Of a stretch of DNA of 13,206 nucleotides, positions 1 through 6,880 are shown piece by piece. The notes under the pieces were generated by a model. That model was not told the DNA's origin, searched no databases, and saw only the letters and a program-made list of their open reading frames with translations. The position numbers and the translations under genes are program-made. Position 1 is the first letter of the stretch. Each line of letters starts with the position of its first letter. This stretch comes from Clostridiaceae bacterium (lineage in GTDB: Bacteria; Bacillota; Clostridia; Oscillospirales; Acutalibacteraceae): NCBI GenBank assembly GCA_016281115.1, contig JAEEHZ010000099.1, positions 1 through 13,206 on the forward strand, given 5' to 3'.

Positions 1-1024
1 CTTGATCCGTCTCGACCTGCCCGACACGGTCGTATCTGTAGGCGAAGGCTCATTTCAAGATACGAACTTAAGTGGTATAATGTTCGGCGAATCATTAAAA
101 GAAATAGGCAACAAAGCTTTTTATAATTGTGACAGCATAACAGACATTTCTTTTCCCGAAAGTCTTACAGATTTGGGAGAATATTCATTCGGCGAATGTT
201 CTTCTTTAACAACCGTTTCGCTTGGCAAGAATACCGAAAAAATAGGCAAAGGCGCATTCAGTGGCTGTAAAGCCCTATTATCTGTATCAAACGCGGACAG
301 ACTTGAATATGTAGGAGAAGAAGCCTTTGAAAAATGCTCATCACTTATGTCAATCAGCTTAGGCAGCCGCGTGCAGTTTATCGGCGAAAGGGCGTTTATG
401 AATTGTACCTCTCTGAGAAAAATAATTATTCCCGACAGCGTAACAGAGATTGGCAGCAGAACTTTTTTGGGGTGCAGCCAACTAAAGCTTGTTTCTTTGG
501 GAAAGGGCTTGACCGCCGTTTCGTCGTATACGTTTTGCGACTGCGGATCTTTGCGATCACTTATCCTTTCTTCCAATATCAATCAGATAGACCCAAACGC
601 CTTTTTGGACTGCTCATCTTTGAAAGAGATTTTTCTTCCGTCAAGTATTATGACTGTTGATTACTGTGCGTTTGAGGGCTGCGATAGATTATCCGATGTT
701 TATTACGGGGGACCGCTCTCCAATTGGAACAAGGTCTACATTGACGACGGAAACGATAATCTAAAGCGCGCACAGCTTCACGAATACAGCTCTGTGCAAG
801 ATGTACCCGGATACGCTTCGGGCTTCGATGAAAAAGGCGATGCTGACCAAAACGGAGAAATCAATATGTCGGATGTCGTGCTTATTCAAAAACACATTGC
901 AAAGCTCATTGAATTGCCCGCAGTGCAGTACGATGCTGCCGACGCAGACGGCAACGGAATAGTTAATATGGACGACGTTATATTATTGCAAAGATTTATT
1001 GCAGGCCTTATAAAATCACTTTAA
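1..1024 (+). CDS. Secreted BspA-type leucine-rich repeat protein with C-terminal dockerin (5' partial)
   Basis: The frame is open to the left edge, so the start and any signal peptide lie outside the window; the first TTG at base 2 is not a credible start. About 220 visible residues are LRR_5/BspA repeats with a period near 23 residues. Each carries an (A/S/T)F-x-x-C core (AFYNC, SFGEC, AFSGC, AFEKC, AFMNC, TFLGC, TFCDC, AFLDC, AFEGC), at least nine units. A short linker leads to a type I dockerin at residues 278-340 of the visible part. It has two EF-hand-like calcium loops, DADQNGEINMSD and DADGNGIVNMDD, each followed by a helix ending in IAKLI or IAGLI. Known of the families: BspA repeats bind proteins or host surfaces, and dockerins plug into cohesins. 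I infer an extracellular adhesin or binding module attached to a cohesin-bearing scaffold. A terminator follows directly, and the next gene has its own promoter. Confidence 0.9.
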   Translation, partial: LIRLDLPDTVVSVGEGSFQDTNLSGIMFGESLKEIGNKAFYNCDSITDISFPESLTDLGEYSFGECSSLTTVSLGKNTEKIGKGAFSGCKALLSVSNADRLEYVGEEAFEKCSSLMSISLGSRVQFIGERAFMNCTSLRKIIIPDSVTEIGSRTFLGCSQLKLVSLGKGLTAVSSYTFCDCGSLRSLILSSNINQIDPNAFLDCSSLKEIFLPSSIMTVDYCAFEGCDRLSDVYYGGPLSNWNKVYIDDGNDNLKRAQLHEYSSVQDVPGYASGFDEKGDADQNGEINMSDVVLIQKHIAKLIELPAVQYDAADADGNGIVNMDDVILLQRFIAGLIKSL

Positions 1025-1045
1025 AAACAACGTTTTTATACAAAA

Positions 1046-1085
1046 CCCAAAGTCAGCTTTTATGCTTGGCTTTGGGATATTTTTA
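1046..1085 (+). terminator. Rho-independent terminator after the LRR-dockerin gene
   Basis: CCCAAAG pairs with CTTTGGG (1046-1052 with 1070-1076) and an inner GC-rich part pairs imperfectly around a short T-rich loop. TTTTT follows at 1080-1084. It starts 22 bases after the stop codon. Confidence 0.8.
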
Positions 1086-1094
1086 TGCAATGAT

Positions 1095-1123
1095 TTGACT
1101 TGTATCAAATATGAGAGTATAAT
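1095..1123 (+). promoter_or_regulatory. Sigma-A promoter of the mnmE-mnmG-rsmG operon
   Basis: The -35 box TTGACT (1095-1100) and the -10 box TATAAT (1118-1123) are separated by exactly 17 bases. Transcription should begin near 1130, giving a leader of roughly 48 bases before the mnmE ATG. The boxes lie just after the upstream gene's terminator, so the operon is probably transcribed independently. Confidence 0.85.
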
Positions 1124-1177
1124 TGTTTCATACTGGGTAAGTTTGCTGATTATTTGAGTAGGGGAACAGGATTAATT

Positions 1178-2545
1178 ATGAACAACAAAACAATTGCCGC
1201 CATTGCAACCGCGCAGGGGCAAGGTGGAGTAGGTATTATAAGAATAAGCGGTGAATACGCCTTTGATATCGCTGATAAAGTATTTACTTCAACAAGCGGA
1301 AAACGCCCTCACAATATGCCGGGGTATACTGCGTCATTCGGACACGTTTCCGATGAAAACGGAAACAGTTTAGAGGCAATTATGCTTATCTTTAAAAAGC
1401 CCCACAGCTACACGGGTGAAGACGTGGTCGAGATATCGTGTCAGGGCGGAGTTTATGTTACAAAAAGTATTTTGCGCGCGATTCTTGACAACGGAGCTTA
1501 TCCTGCCGAAGCTGGCGAGTTCACAAAAAGAGCTTTTTTGAATGGAAAAATGGATCTGCTTGAGGCGGAATCCGTTATGAACATAATTTCTGCAAAAAAC
1601 AAAACGGCTGTTAAAGCCGCAAATTCCGTTTTAGAAGGAAAGCTCGGCAAAAGGCTCAAGTCAGTAAAAGAAGATCTGCTCACTGTGGCTGCGCATTTGT
1701 CAGCTTGGGCGGATTACCCCGAAGATGAGATACCCGCCGTCAATGAAGAAGAGATTTTTACCGCCGTGGATAAAGCGTCATATGCTTTGCAAACGTTGAT
1801 AGATGAATGTGACAGAGGAAGAGTTCTTACGGAAGGGATAGATACGGTAATCGTAGGAAAGCCCAACGTGGGAAAATCAACACTCATGAATATGCTTTCG
1901 GGCAGTGAGAGAAGTATTGTTACCGATATACCGGGTACCACAAGAGACATTGTGGAGGACACGGTAAATTTGGGAAGTTACACACTGCATTTGAGCGACA
2001 CGGCAGGAATACGCTTTACAGATGATATTATTGAAAAGATAGGCGTAGACAAGGCTCTTGACAAAATAAACACAGGCGAGCTTATTTTGGCTGTGTTTGA
2101 CGGGTCGGGCAAACTCAGCGAAGAGGATAAACATTTGATAGACAAAATATCAAATTATAACTGCATAGCTATTATCAATAAATCAGATCTGCCTCAGATA
2201 ATAGATAACGAATACATTTCTCAAAAAATACCGCACGTTGTATATACCTCCGCTATTACACAGGAGGGAGCGGATAAGCTTATTGCGGCGCTTGACGACA
2301 TTTTCAGCACAGGCGCGTTTAATCCGGGGGAAGGTATTTTGGCGGGAGAACGGCAGAGAAGTACTGCTTTGAGCGCGCTTGAGGCTTTAATTGAAGCAAA
2401 AACTTCTTTACAGGCAGGTTACACGCTTGACGCCGTTACGGTATCAATAGAATTTGCGATACAGGAACTTTTGTCGCTGACGGGAGAGCGTGCAACAGAG
2501 GAGATCGTTAACAAAGTATTTGAGCGTTTTTGTGTAGGAAAATAA
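1178..2545 (+). CDS. mnmE: tRNA modification GTPase MnmE
   Basis: With MnmG, MnmE forms the complex that installs a (carboxymethyl)aminomethyl group on U34 of certain tRNAs, using GTP, a folate one-carbon unit and FAD. The 455-residue length is normal. The N-terminal folate-binding domain contains GQGGVGIIRISG. The helical domain is interrupted by a G domain with G1 GKPNVGKS (about 227-234), the loop TDIPGTTRD (about 249-257), G3 DTAG (274-277) and G4 NKSD (334-337). The protein ends in the diagnostic C-x-GK motif as CVGK, with the catalytic cysteine at 452. I chose ATG 1178 over the in-frame TTG at 1154 because the family begins at this point (MNNKTIAAIAT) and AGGA at 1168-1171 sits 6 bases upstream. 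First gene of its operon; mnmG follows after 33 bases. Confidence 0.97.
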   Translation: MNNKTIAAIATAQGQGGVGIIRISGEYAFDIADKVFTSTSGKRPHNMPGYTASFGHVSDENGNSLEAIMLIFKKPHSYTGEDVVEISCQGGVYVTKSILRAILDNGAYPAEAGEFTKRAFLNGKMDLLEAESVMNIISAKNKTAVKAANSVLEGKLGKRLKSVKEDLLTVAAHLSAWADYPEDEIPAVNEEEIFTAVDKASYALQTLIDECDRGRVLTEGIDTVIVGKPNVGKSTLMNMLSGSERSIVTDIPGTTRDIVEDTVNLGSYTLHLSDTAGIRFTDDIIEKIGVDKALDKINTGELILAVFDGSGKLSEEDKHLIDKISNYNCIAIINKSDLPQIIDNEYISQKIPHVVYTSAITQEGADKLIAALDDIFSTGAFNPGEGILAGERQRSTALSALEALIEAKTSLQAGYTLDAVTVSIEFAIQELLSLTGERATEEIVNKVFERFCVGK

Positions 2546-2578
2546 TAATATGGTAAACGTTGATAAGGAAATGAAAAG

Positions 2579-4456
2579 ATGACATATATTTCGGAAAATT
2601 ATGATGTGGGTATAATCGGCGCGGGACACGCGGGAATAGAAGCAGGGCTCGCCTGCGCGCGTCTTGGGTGCAAAACAGCCGTTTTTACAATTAATATGGA
2701 CGCCGTGGGAAATTGCCCGTGCAATCCGTCTATCGGGGGCACTGCAAAGGGTATTCTCGTGCGCGAAATTGACGCGCTCGGCGGAGAGATGGCTAAAACC
2801 GCCGACGAATGTCTTTTGCAAATGCGTATGCTAAACAGGGGAAAGGGTCCTGCGGTGCAGTCTTTGAGAGGACAAATAGACAGGCGTAAATACGCCGACA
2901 TAATGAAGCACAAGCTTGAGCTTCAAAAAAATCTTTCTTTAAAACAGGCTGAAATAACAGACCTTGAGTTTTCTGACGGCAGTTGGCTCTTAACAACACG
3001 CACAGGCGCAACACACAAATGCAAATGCGTAATAATTGCCACGGGAACATATTTAAGCGGCAAAGTATTTATAGGTGAAACCTCTTTTGAAAGCGGGCCC
3101 GACGGCATTTTTCCTTCTGTGTTTTTGGGCGATGCTCTTAAAAAATTGGGGCTTTCTCTGCGCCGCTTTAAGACAGGAACGCCTGCCAGGGTACTGAGAT
3201 CGAGCATAGATTTTTCCGATCTGGAAGAACAGCCCGGCGATGACGACATTGTGCATTTCAGCTTTGAAAACGGCTTTTTGCGTGAAGGCGAAAACAAGGT
3301 TATGTGCCACATAAGCTGGACTAACGACAAGACAAAACAGGTAATACTTGATAATATCCATCGATCGCCCCTTTACAGCGGTAAAATAGAAGGCGCGGGA
3401 CCGAGATACTGCCCGAGCATTGAAGATAAGATCGTGCGCTTTGCGGACAAACCCCGCCATCAATTATTTATTGAACCCTGCGGTGAAAACACGGAGGAGA
3501 TGTACCTTCAGGGTATGAGTTCGTCCTTGCCGGAGGATGTTCAATTGAGCTTTTACAAGACAATAAAGGGACTTGAAAACGTTCAGATTATGCGCACCGC
3601 GTATGCAATAGAATATGATTGCGTCGACCCTGTTCAAATGAATAATACGCTTGAATTCACCGATTTTCCCGGGCTTTACGGTGCAGGGCAGTTCAACGGA
3701 AGCTCAGGCTACGAAGAAGCCGCGGCGCAGGGCCTCATTGCGGGTATAAACGCTGCTCTTAAAGTAAAAGGCAAACCGCCTTTCGTATTAGATAGGGCAA
3801 GCTCGTATATCGGCACGCTGATAGACGATCTGGTAACAAAGGGCTGCAGCGACCCTTACAGAATGATGACATCGCGAAGCGAATACCGCCTTATACTCAG
3901 GCAAGACAACGCCGATGCGCGTTTGACGCCTTTGGGTTATAATTTAGGGCTTATCTCTGAGGAAAGATACAATGCTTTTCTTAGTAAACAGGAATTAAAA
4001 AAGCAGGAAATGAAAAGAATAAGAGAAACCGTTATTTCGCCGGGTGATGAGCTGAACCAAATACTTGTTTCACGTGAAACATCACCCGTTTGCACAGGCG
4101 TTCACCTTGCAGAGTTGATAAAAAGACCGCAGCTAAGCTATGAAGCTTTAATCCCTGTTGACGTTGACCGTCCCGCACTCGACAAGGCAATATTCAGTGA
4201 AGTTGAAACAGAAATAAAGTACGAAGGATATATTAGCAAACAACAGGCTCAAATTGAGCAAATGCGACGTTTGGAAACAAAAAGCCTGCCCTTTGATATT
4301 GACTATGATTCAATAACAGGACTCAGGCTGGAAGCGATAGAAAAGCTTAACAAGGTCAAGCCCGCAAATTTGGGGCAAGCCTCCAGAATAAGCGGTGTAA
4401 GCCCTGCGGATATTTCAGTGCTTATAATATGGCTGTCATCGGGGAGGGACAAATAA
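2579..4456 (+). CDS. mnmG: tRNA uridine-5-carboxymethylaminomethyl modification enzyme MnmG (GidA)
   Basis: This is the FAD-dependent partner of MnmE in wobble-uridine modification, a cytosolic enzyme; 625 residues is the normal length. The N-terminus has the dinucleotide-binding motif GAGHAGIEAG (about 14-23). The family signature CNPSIGG carries a conserved cysteine near 48, and PRYCPSIEDK carries the second conserved cysteine near 277. The second FAD signature GAGQFNGSSGYEEAAAQG lies near 367-384. The C-terminal helical domain that contacts tRNA and MnmE is complete. AAGGAA at 2565-2570 is a well-placed ribosome binding site. The stop codon shares one base with the rsmG start, so translation is probably coupled. 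Unusual: a perfect parS 16-mer lies inside the coding sequence at 4066-4081, read as codons for LVSRET. Confidence 0.97.
   Translation: MTYISENYDVGIIGAGHAGIEAGLACARLGCKTAVFTINMDAVGNCPCNPSIGGTAKGILVREIDALGGEMAKTADECLLQMRMLNRGKGPAVQSLRGQIDRRKYADIMKHKLELQKNLSLKQAEITDLEFSDGSWLLTTRTGATHKCKCVIIATGTYLSGKVFIGETSFESGPDGIFPSVFLGDALKKLGLSLRRFKTGTPARVLRSSIDFSDLEEQPGDDDIVHFSFENGFLREGENKVMCHISWTNDKTKQVILDNIHRSPLYSGKIEGAGPRYCPSIEDKIVRFADKPRHQLFIEPCGENTEEMYLQGMSSSLPEDVQLSFYKTIKGLENVQIMRTAYAIEYDCVDPVQMNNTLEFTDFPGLYGAGQFNGSSGYEEAAAQGLIAGINAALKVKGKPPFVLDRASSYIGTLIDDLVTKGCSDPYRMMTSRSEYRLILRQDNADARLTPLGYNLGLISEERYNAFLSKQELKKQEMKRIRETVISPGDELNQILVSRETSPVCTGVHLAELIKRPQLSYEALIPVDVDRPALDKAIFSEVETEIKYEGYISKQQAQIEQMRRLETKSLPFDIDYDSITGLRLEAIEKLNKVKPANLGQASRISGVSPADISVLIIWLSSGRDK
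4066..4081. promoter_or_regulatory. Chromosomal parS centromere site (ParB/Spo0J binding) inside mnmG
   Basis: The sequence TGTTTCACGTGAAACA is a perfect 16-bp palindrome and matches the Bacillus-type parS consensus TGTTNCACGTGAAACA at every position. ParB dimers nucleate here, slide along flanking DNA as CTP clamps and load SMC-condensin. parS sites cluster around oriC, and several known ones lie within coding genes. The match is seen directly; its function is inferred. Confidence 0.9.
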
Positions 4457-5151
4457 TGTCGATAAGATCCGTTTTGCAGGATAATATAAGCCTTCCCGTT
4501 GAAAAAATAACTGCTTTTGAAAAGTTTGCCGATCTGCTTAAAGAAAAAAACAAACAAATGAACCTTACAGCAATAACAGACGATGATGAAATTGCAGTGA
4601 AGCACTTTTTGGACAGCCTGTCACTTTACAACGCTTTGGATATTAAAGACAACTCAAAAATAATAGATATAGGAACAGGCGCAGGCTTTCCGTCTATACC
4701 GCTGCTTATATATAATAAAACTCTGAAAATAACTATGGTGGACAGCTTGAGCAAAAGACTGCGCTTTATAGACGAAACGCTTGGAAAGCTTGATTTGACC
4801 GCCGAAACAGTACACGCCAGGGCAGAGGACCTCGGCAGAGATTCCGAATACAGAGGCAAATACGATTTTGCCGTATCAAGGGCAGTGGCAGGGCTTAATG
4901 TGCTTGTTGAGTTGTGCGTTCCGTTTGTAAAAACAGGAGGAATATTTGCAGCAATGAAAGGTCCCGAAGCAGAAAACGAAATTTCAGCGACAAAAAATGC
5001 GCTTGATCTGCTCGGTGCCGAAGTAACAGAAGTAAAAAGCGTAGTTTTGCCCGGAGAACTGACAAGAAATATAATTGTGATAAGAAAAGTGCGCGAAACA
5101 GACGACCGTTTTCCGCGCACAAGCAAAAACATATTAAAACGCCCGCTATAA
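4456..5151 (+). CDS. rsmG: 16S rRNA (guanine-N7)-methyltransferase RsmG (GidB)
   Basis: RsmG makes m7G in the 530 loop of 16S rRNA (G527 in E. coli numbering) using S-adenosylmethionine. At 231 residues it is close to the family norm. MNLTAI (35-40) is the conserved N-terminal motif. Class I SAM-binding motif I is IIDIGTGAGFPSIPLL (about 69-84). The later motifs VSRAVAGL (140-147) and AAMKGP (165-170) are diagnostic. I chose ATG 4456 over ATG 4429: it overlaps the mnmG stop by one base (TAATG) and has GGGGAGGG at 4441-4448, 7 bases upstream, whereas 4429 lacks such a site. Third gene of the operon. Confidence 0.95.
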   Translation: MSIRSVLQDNISLPVEKITAFEKFADLLKEKNKQMNLTAITDDDEIAVKHFLDSLSLYNALDIKDNSKIIDIGTGAGFPSIPLLIYNKTLKITMVDSLSKRLRFIDETLGKLDLTAETVHARAEDLGRDSEYRGKYDFAVSRAVAGLNVLVELCVPFVKTGGIFAAMKGPEAENEISATKNALDLLGAEVTEVKSVVLPGELTRNIIVIRKVRETDDRFPRTSKNILKRPL

Positions 5152-5171
5152 ACGCAAAAGGAGCAAGCATT

Positions 5172-6659
5172 ATGGAAGAAAAAATAATTTCAGAGAATAC
5201 CCCGGAAGACATCAATTCAAATGACAAAAACGAAAGCAAGCTTAGGTCCAACCTGCCGAAGGTGCTTATATGCGCTGCCGTTACCGCAGCGGTAGTTTTT
5301 GCTCTGCATTTTTTGTTCGGCATTTATTCATTAAATTCACAAGTCAAAGACAACCATAACGTACTTGTATATGATTATGAGACTCAGGGATATTACGGTC
5401 TATCGGGCGGAAAAATAAGTGAAACTCAAATAAGCGGAGACATATCCTCAGCAAAAGAAGCGATAAGCGGCAATGCTAGTGCGGTGCTTACAAGCAGCGG
5501 AACTCTGTATCTGTATTCGGACAACAGCTTTTTGACCGTAAGCGAAAATGTTTTGGATTTTCTACTGTCCTCAAAGGGTAATGCCATAGCTTACAGCACT
5601 AAGGATAGAAAGCTTAACCTGTTTTGTCTGAACGAGAATAAGGGGTATGAGATCGCTCAAAATGCCGATTTGGGATATATTGTTTCTCCAAACGGCAGCT
5701 GTGCCGCATATACCGTCACAAACGCCGCAGGAATAAAAGAAACGTATATATTTGACAAAGCAACTCTAACAAAAGCTTTTGAAAAGTATATTCCCGTTTG
5801 TATAAGTGACAACGGAGAGATTTACGCATACGACTCGCAAAACGACGCCTTATATTATAAAAACGCAACCGAAACTGTTACAATAAGCGAAAAAACAGAC
5901 GAAGGCTTTTTCGTAAACGAAAACTGCGATCAAATAATGTTTTGCTCGGAAGAAAAGATGTATATATCCGAAAACGGCAGCGAATCAAGACGTGCCAGCA
6001 GCAACAAAGCCTCACTTATAACACCGCACGGTCACGCCGCAGCGACAGAAAACAACAACACCATCTTTGTGGGGGTCAACACTTTGTTTGACTGCCTCTA
6101 TTACGACGGCGCAAACAACATATTTAAATTAACACCGTCATATAATGAGCAAGAGTCGAGATATTCAACGATAAGGCTCAACACGTTTTACGAAAACTAC
6201 TATCTTAACGAAGACTCGAGTTGTGTTTACTATATAGATAACAACAGCAGGCTGTGTTACTCAAAAATTAAAGAAAGCGCTGATATTGATATAGTTTCTG
6301 AAAATGTAAAAGTATTTTTCATATCAAACAATGAAAAAAAGATCGCATATATTACAAATGACCGAAAACTTTATGTGTATCAAAACGGGCAAAGCAATTT
6401 TGTATCGGAAAATGCCGATCTGGTTCAAATAGGCGAAAACAATACCGTATTTTATCTATCCAACAACGCACTTTATAAGTTCAGTTCAGACACACCCGAG
6501 CTTGTGGCTGAAAATGTTCAGTCGCTTTACTGCAAGCAGGACGGAATGTGTTTCACCTGCTCCACCGACGAATTAATGTCGGCTGTTTATTGCGGCAACG
6601 AAAAGGACGGTTATAATATAATCAGCAAAGAAGGCGAATTATATATAATTAACAATTGA
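5172..6659 (+). CDS. Membrane-anchored extracytoplasmic protein with beta-propeller-like repeats, function unknown
   Basis: I do not recognise this 495-residue protein as a named family. Residues 1-28 are charged and polar, and 29-53 form one hydrophobic segment (LPKVLICAAVTAAVVFALHF and following). This predicts a type II membrane protein with its large C-terminal part outside. The rest is short beta-strand-like units in which hydrophobic stretches alternate with charged turns such as SNNEKKIAYITNDRKLYVY or ENNTVFYLSNNALYKF. The pattern recalls WD40-like, TolB or DUF5050 propellers. No catalytic motif is visible and Asn, Ser and Tyr are abundant. It begins 20 bases after rsmG with AAGGAG (5158-5163) 8 bases before ATG, so it is the last gene of the mnmE operon. 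It occupies the place where noc/parA/parB stand in many Firmicutes. A parS-containing terminator follows. Confidence 0.75.
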   Translation: MEEKIISENTPEDINSNDKNESKLRSNLPKVLICAAVTAAVVFALHFLFGIYSLNSQVKDNHNVLVYDYETQGYYGLSGGKISETQISGDISSAKEAISGNASAVLTSSGTLYLYSDNSFLTVSENVLDFLLSSKGNAIAYSTKDRKLNLFCLNENKGYEIAQNADLGYIVSPNGSCAAYTVTNAAGIKETYIFDKATLTKAFEKYIPVCISDNGEIYAYDSQNDALYYKNATETVTISEKTDEGFFVNENCDQIMFCSEEKMYISENGSESRRASSNKASLITPHGHAAATENNNTIFVGVNTLFDCLYYDGANNIFKLTPSYNEQESRYSTIRLNTFYENYYLNEDSSCVYYIDNNSRLCYSKIKESADIDIVSENVKVFFISNNEKKIAYITNDRKLYVYQNGQSNFVSENADLVQIGENNTVFYLSNNALYKFSSDTPELVAENVQSLYCKQDGMCFTCSTDELMSAVYCGNEKDGYNIISKEGELYIINN

Positions 6660-6676
6660 TTTTACGCTGTATGCAC

Positions 6677-6715
6677 AACAACACGATGTTTCACGTGGAA
6701 CATCGTGTTGTTTTT
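6677..6715 (+). terminator. Terminator of the mnmE operon, built around a parS site
   Basis: Positions 6677-6692 pair with 6697-6712 to give a 16-bp stem with one G-U wobble and an ACGU loop. TTTTT at 6711-6715 follows directly. It starts 18 bases after the propeller-like gene's stop. The middle 16 bases are a parS site, so the same dyad serves both as DNA site and as RNA hairpin. Confidence 0.88.
6687..6702. promoter_or_regulatory. Chromosomal parS site inside the operon terminator
   Basis: TGTTTCACGTGGAACA is, on the other strand, TGTTCCACGTGAAACA, which fits the degenerate parS consensus TGTTNCACGTGAAACA exactly (N = C). It lies 2.6 kb from the site in mnmG. The presence of two such 16-mers in 13 kb argues strongly against chance. 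Confidence 0.88.
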
Positions 6716-6733
6716 GCCGAAAAGGTTTTCTCT

Positions 6734-6749
6734 GCCGCAGCAATGCGGC
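6734..6749. other. Small GNRA-type hairpin between convergent operons
   Basis: GCCGCA and TGCGGC form a 6-bp GC-rich stem around a GCAA tetraloop. No T-run follows on either strand. It lies between the parS-terminator and the lysozyme terminator. Its role is unknown, and a short GC-rich hairpin of this size could be accidental. Confidence 0.35.
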
Positions 6750-6773
6750 TGCGCCTAACCGAAAAATGAAAAA

Positions 6774-6825
6774 CAATAATAAAATACTCCGCTGATATCA
6801 GGCGTATCACCCGGTATCAGCGGAG
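6774..6825 (-). terminator. Terminator of the GH25 lysozyme gene
   Basis: CTCCGCTGATA (6787-6797) pairs perfectly with TATCAGCGGAG (6815-6825), an 11-bp stem. The inner CCTGA/CCGG bases may extend it. Read on the minus strand the stem is followed by TATTTTATTATTG. It lies about 55 bases after the lysozyme stop and could also work weakly in the other direction. Confidence 0.82.
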
Positions 6826-6880
6826 CTTATTTAACAGTTTTTAAGTTTAAGTTTTCAGTAAATCGCCGCAGGCACATTTC

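Noticed and set aside
334..660. Open frame inside the LRR gene on the plus strand
   Set aside because: Shadow of the repeat-encoding frame: no ribosome binding site, and basic/aromatic composition with no recognisable domain.
2550..2582. Ten-codon ORF with start and upstream AGGA between mnmE and mnmG, overlapping the mnmG start as ATGA
   Set aside because: The stretch also contains the mnmG ribosome binding site, and a ten-codon frame in a 33-base gap is easily accidental. There is no evidence of a leader peptide.
3663..3680. TTCCCGGG core resembling a Noc-binding site (TATTTCCCGGGAAATA)
   Set aside because: Only the central bases match; the right arm does not, and no noc gene is present in the window.
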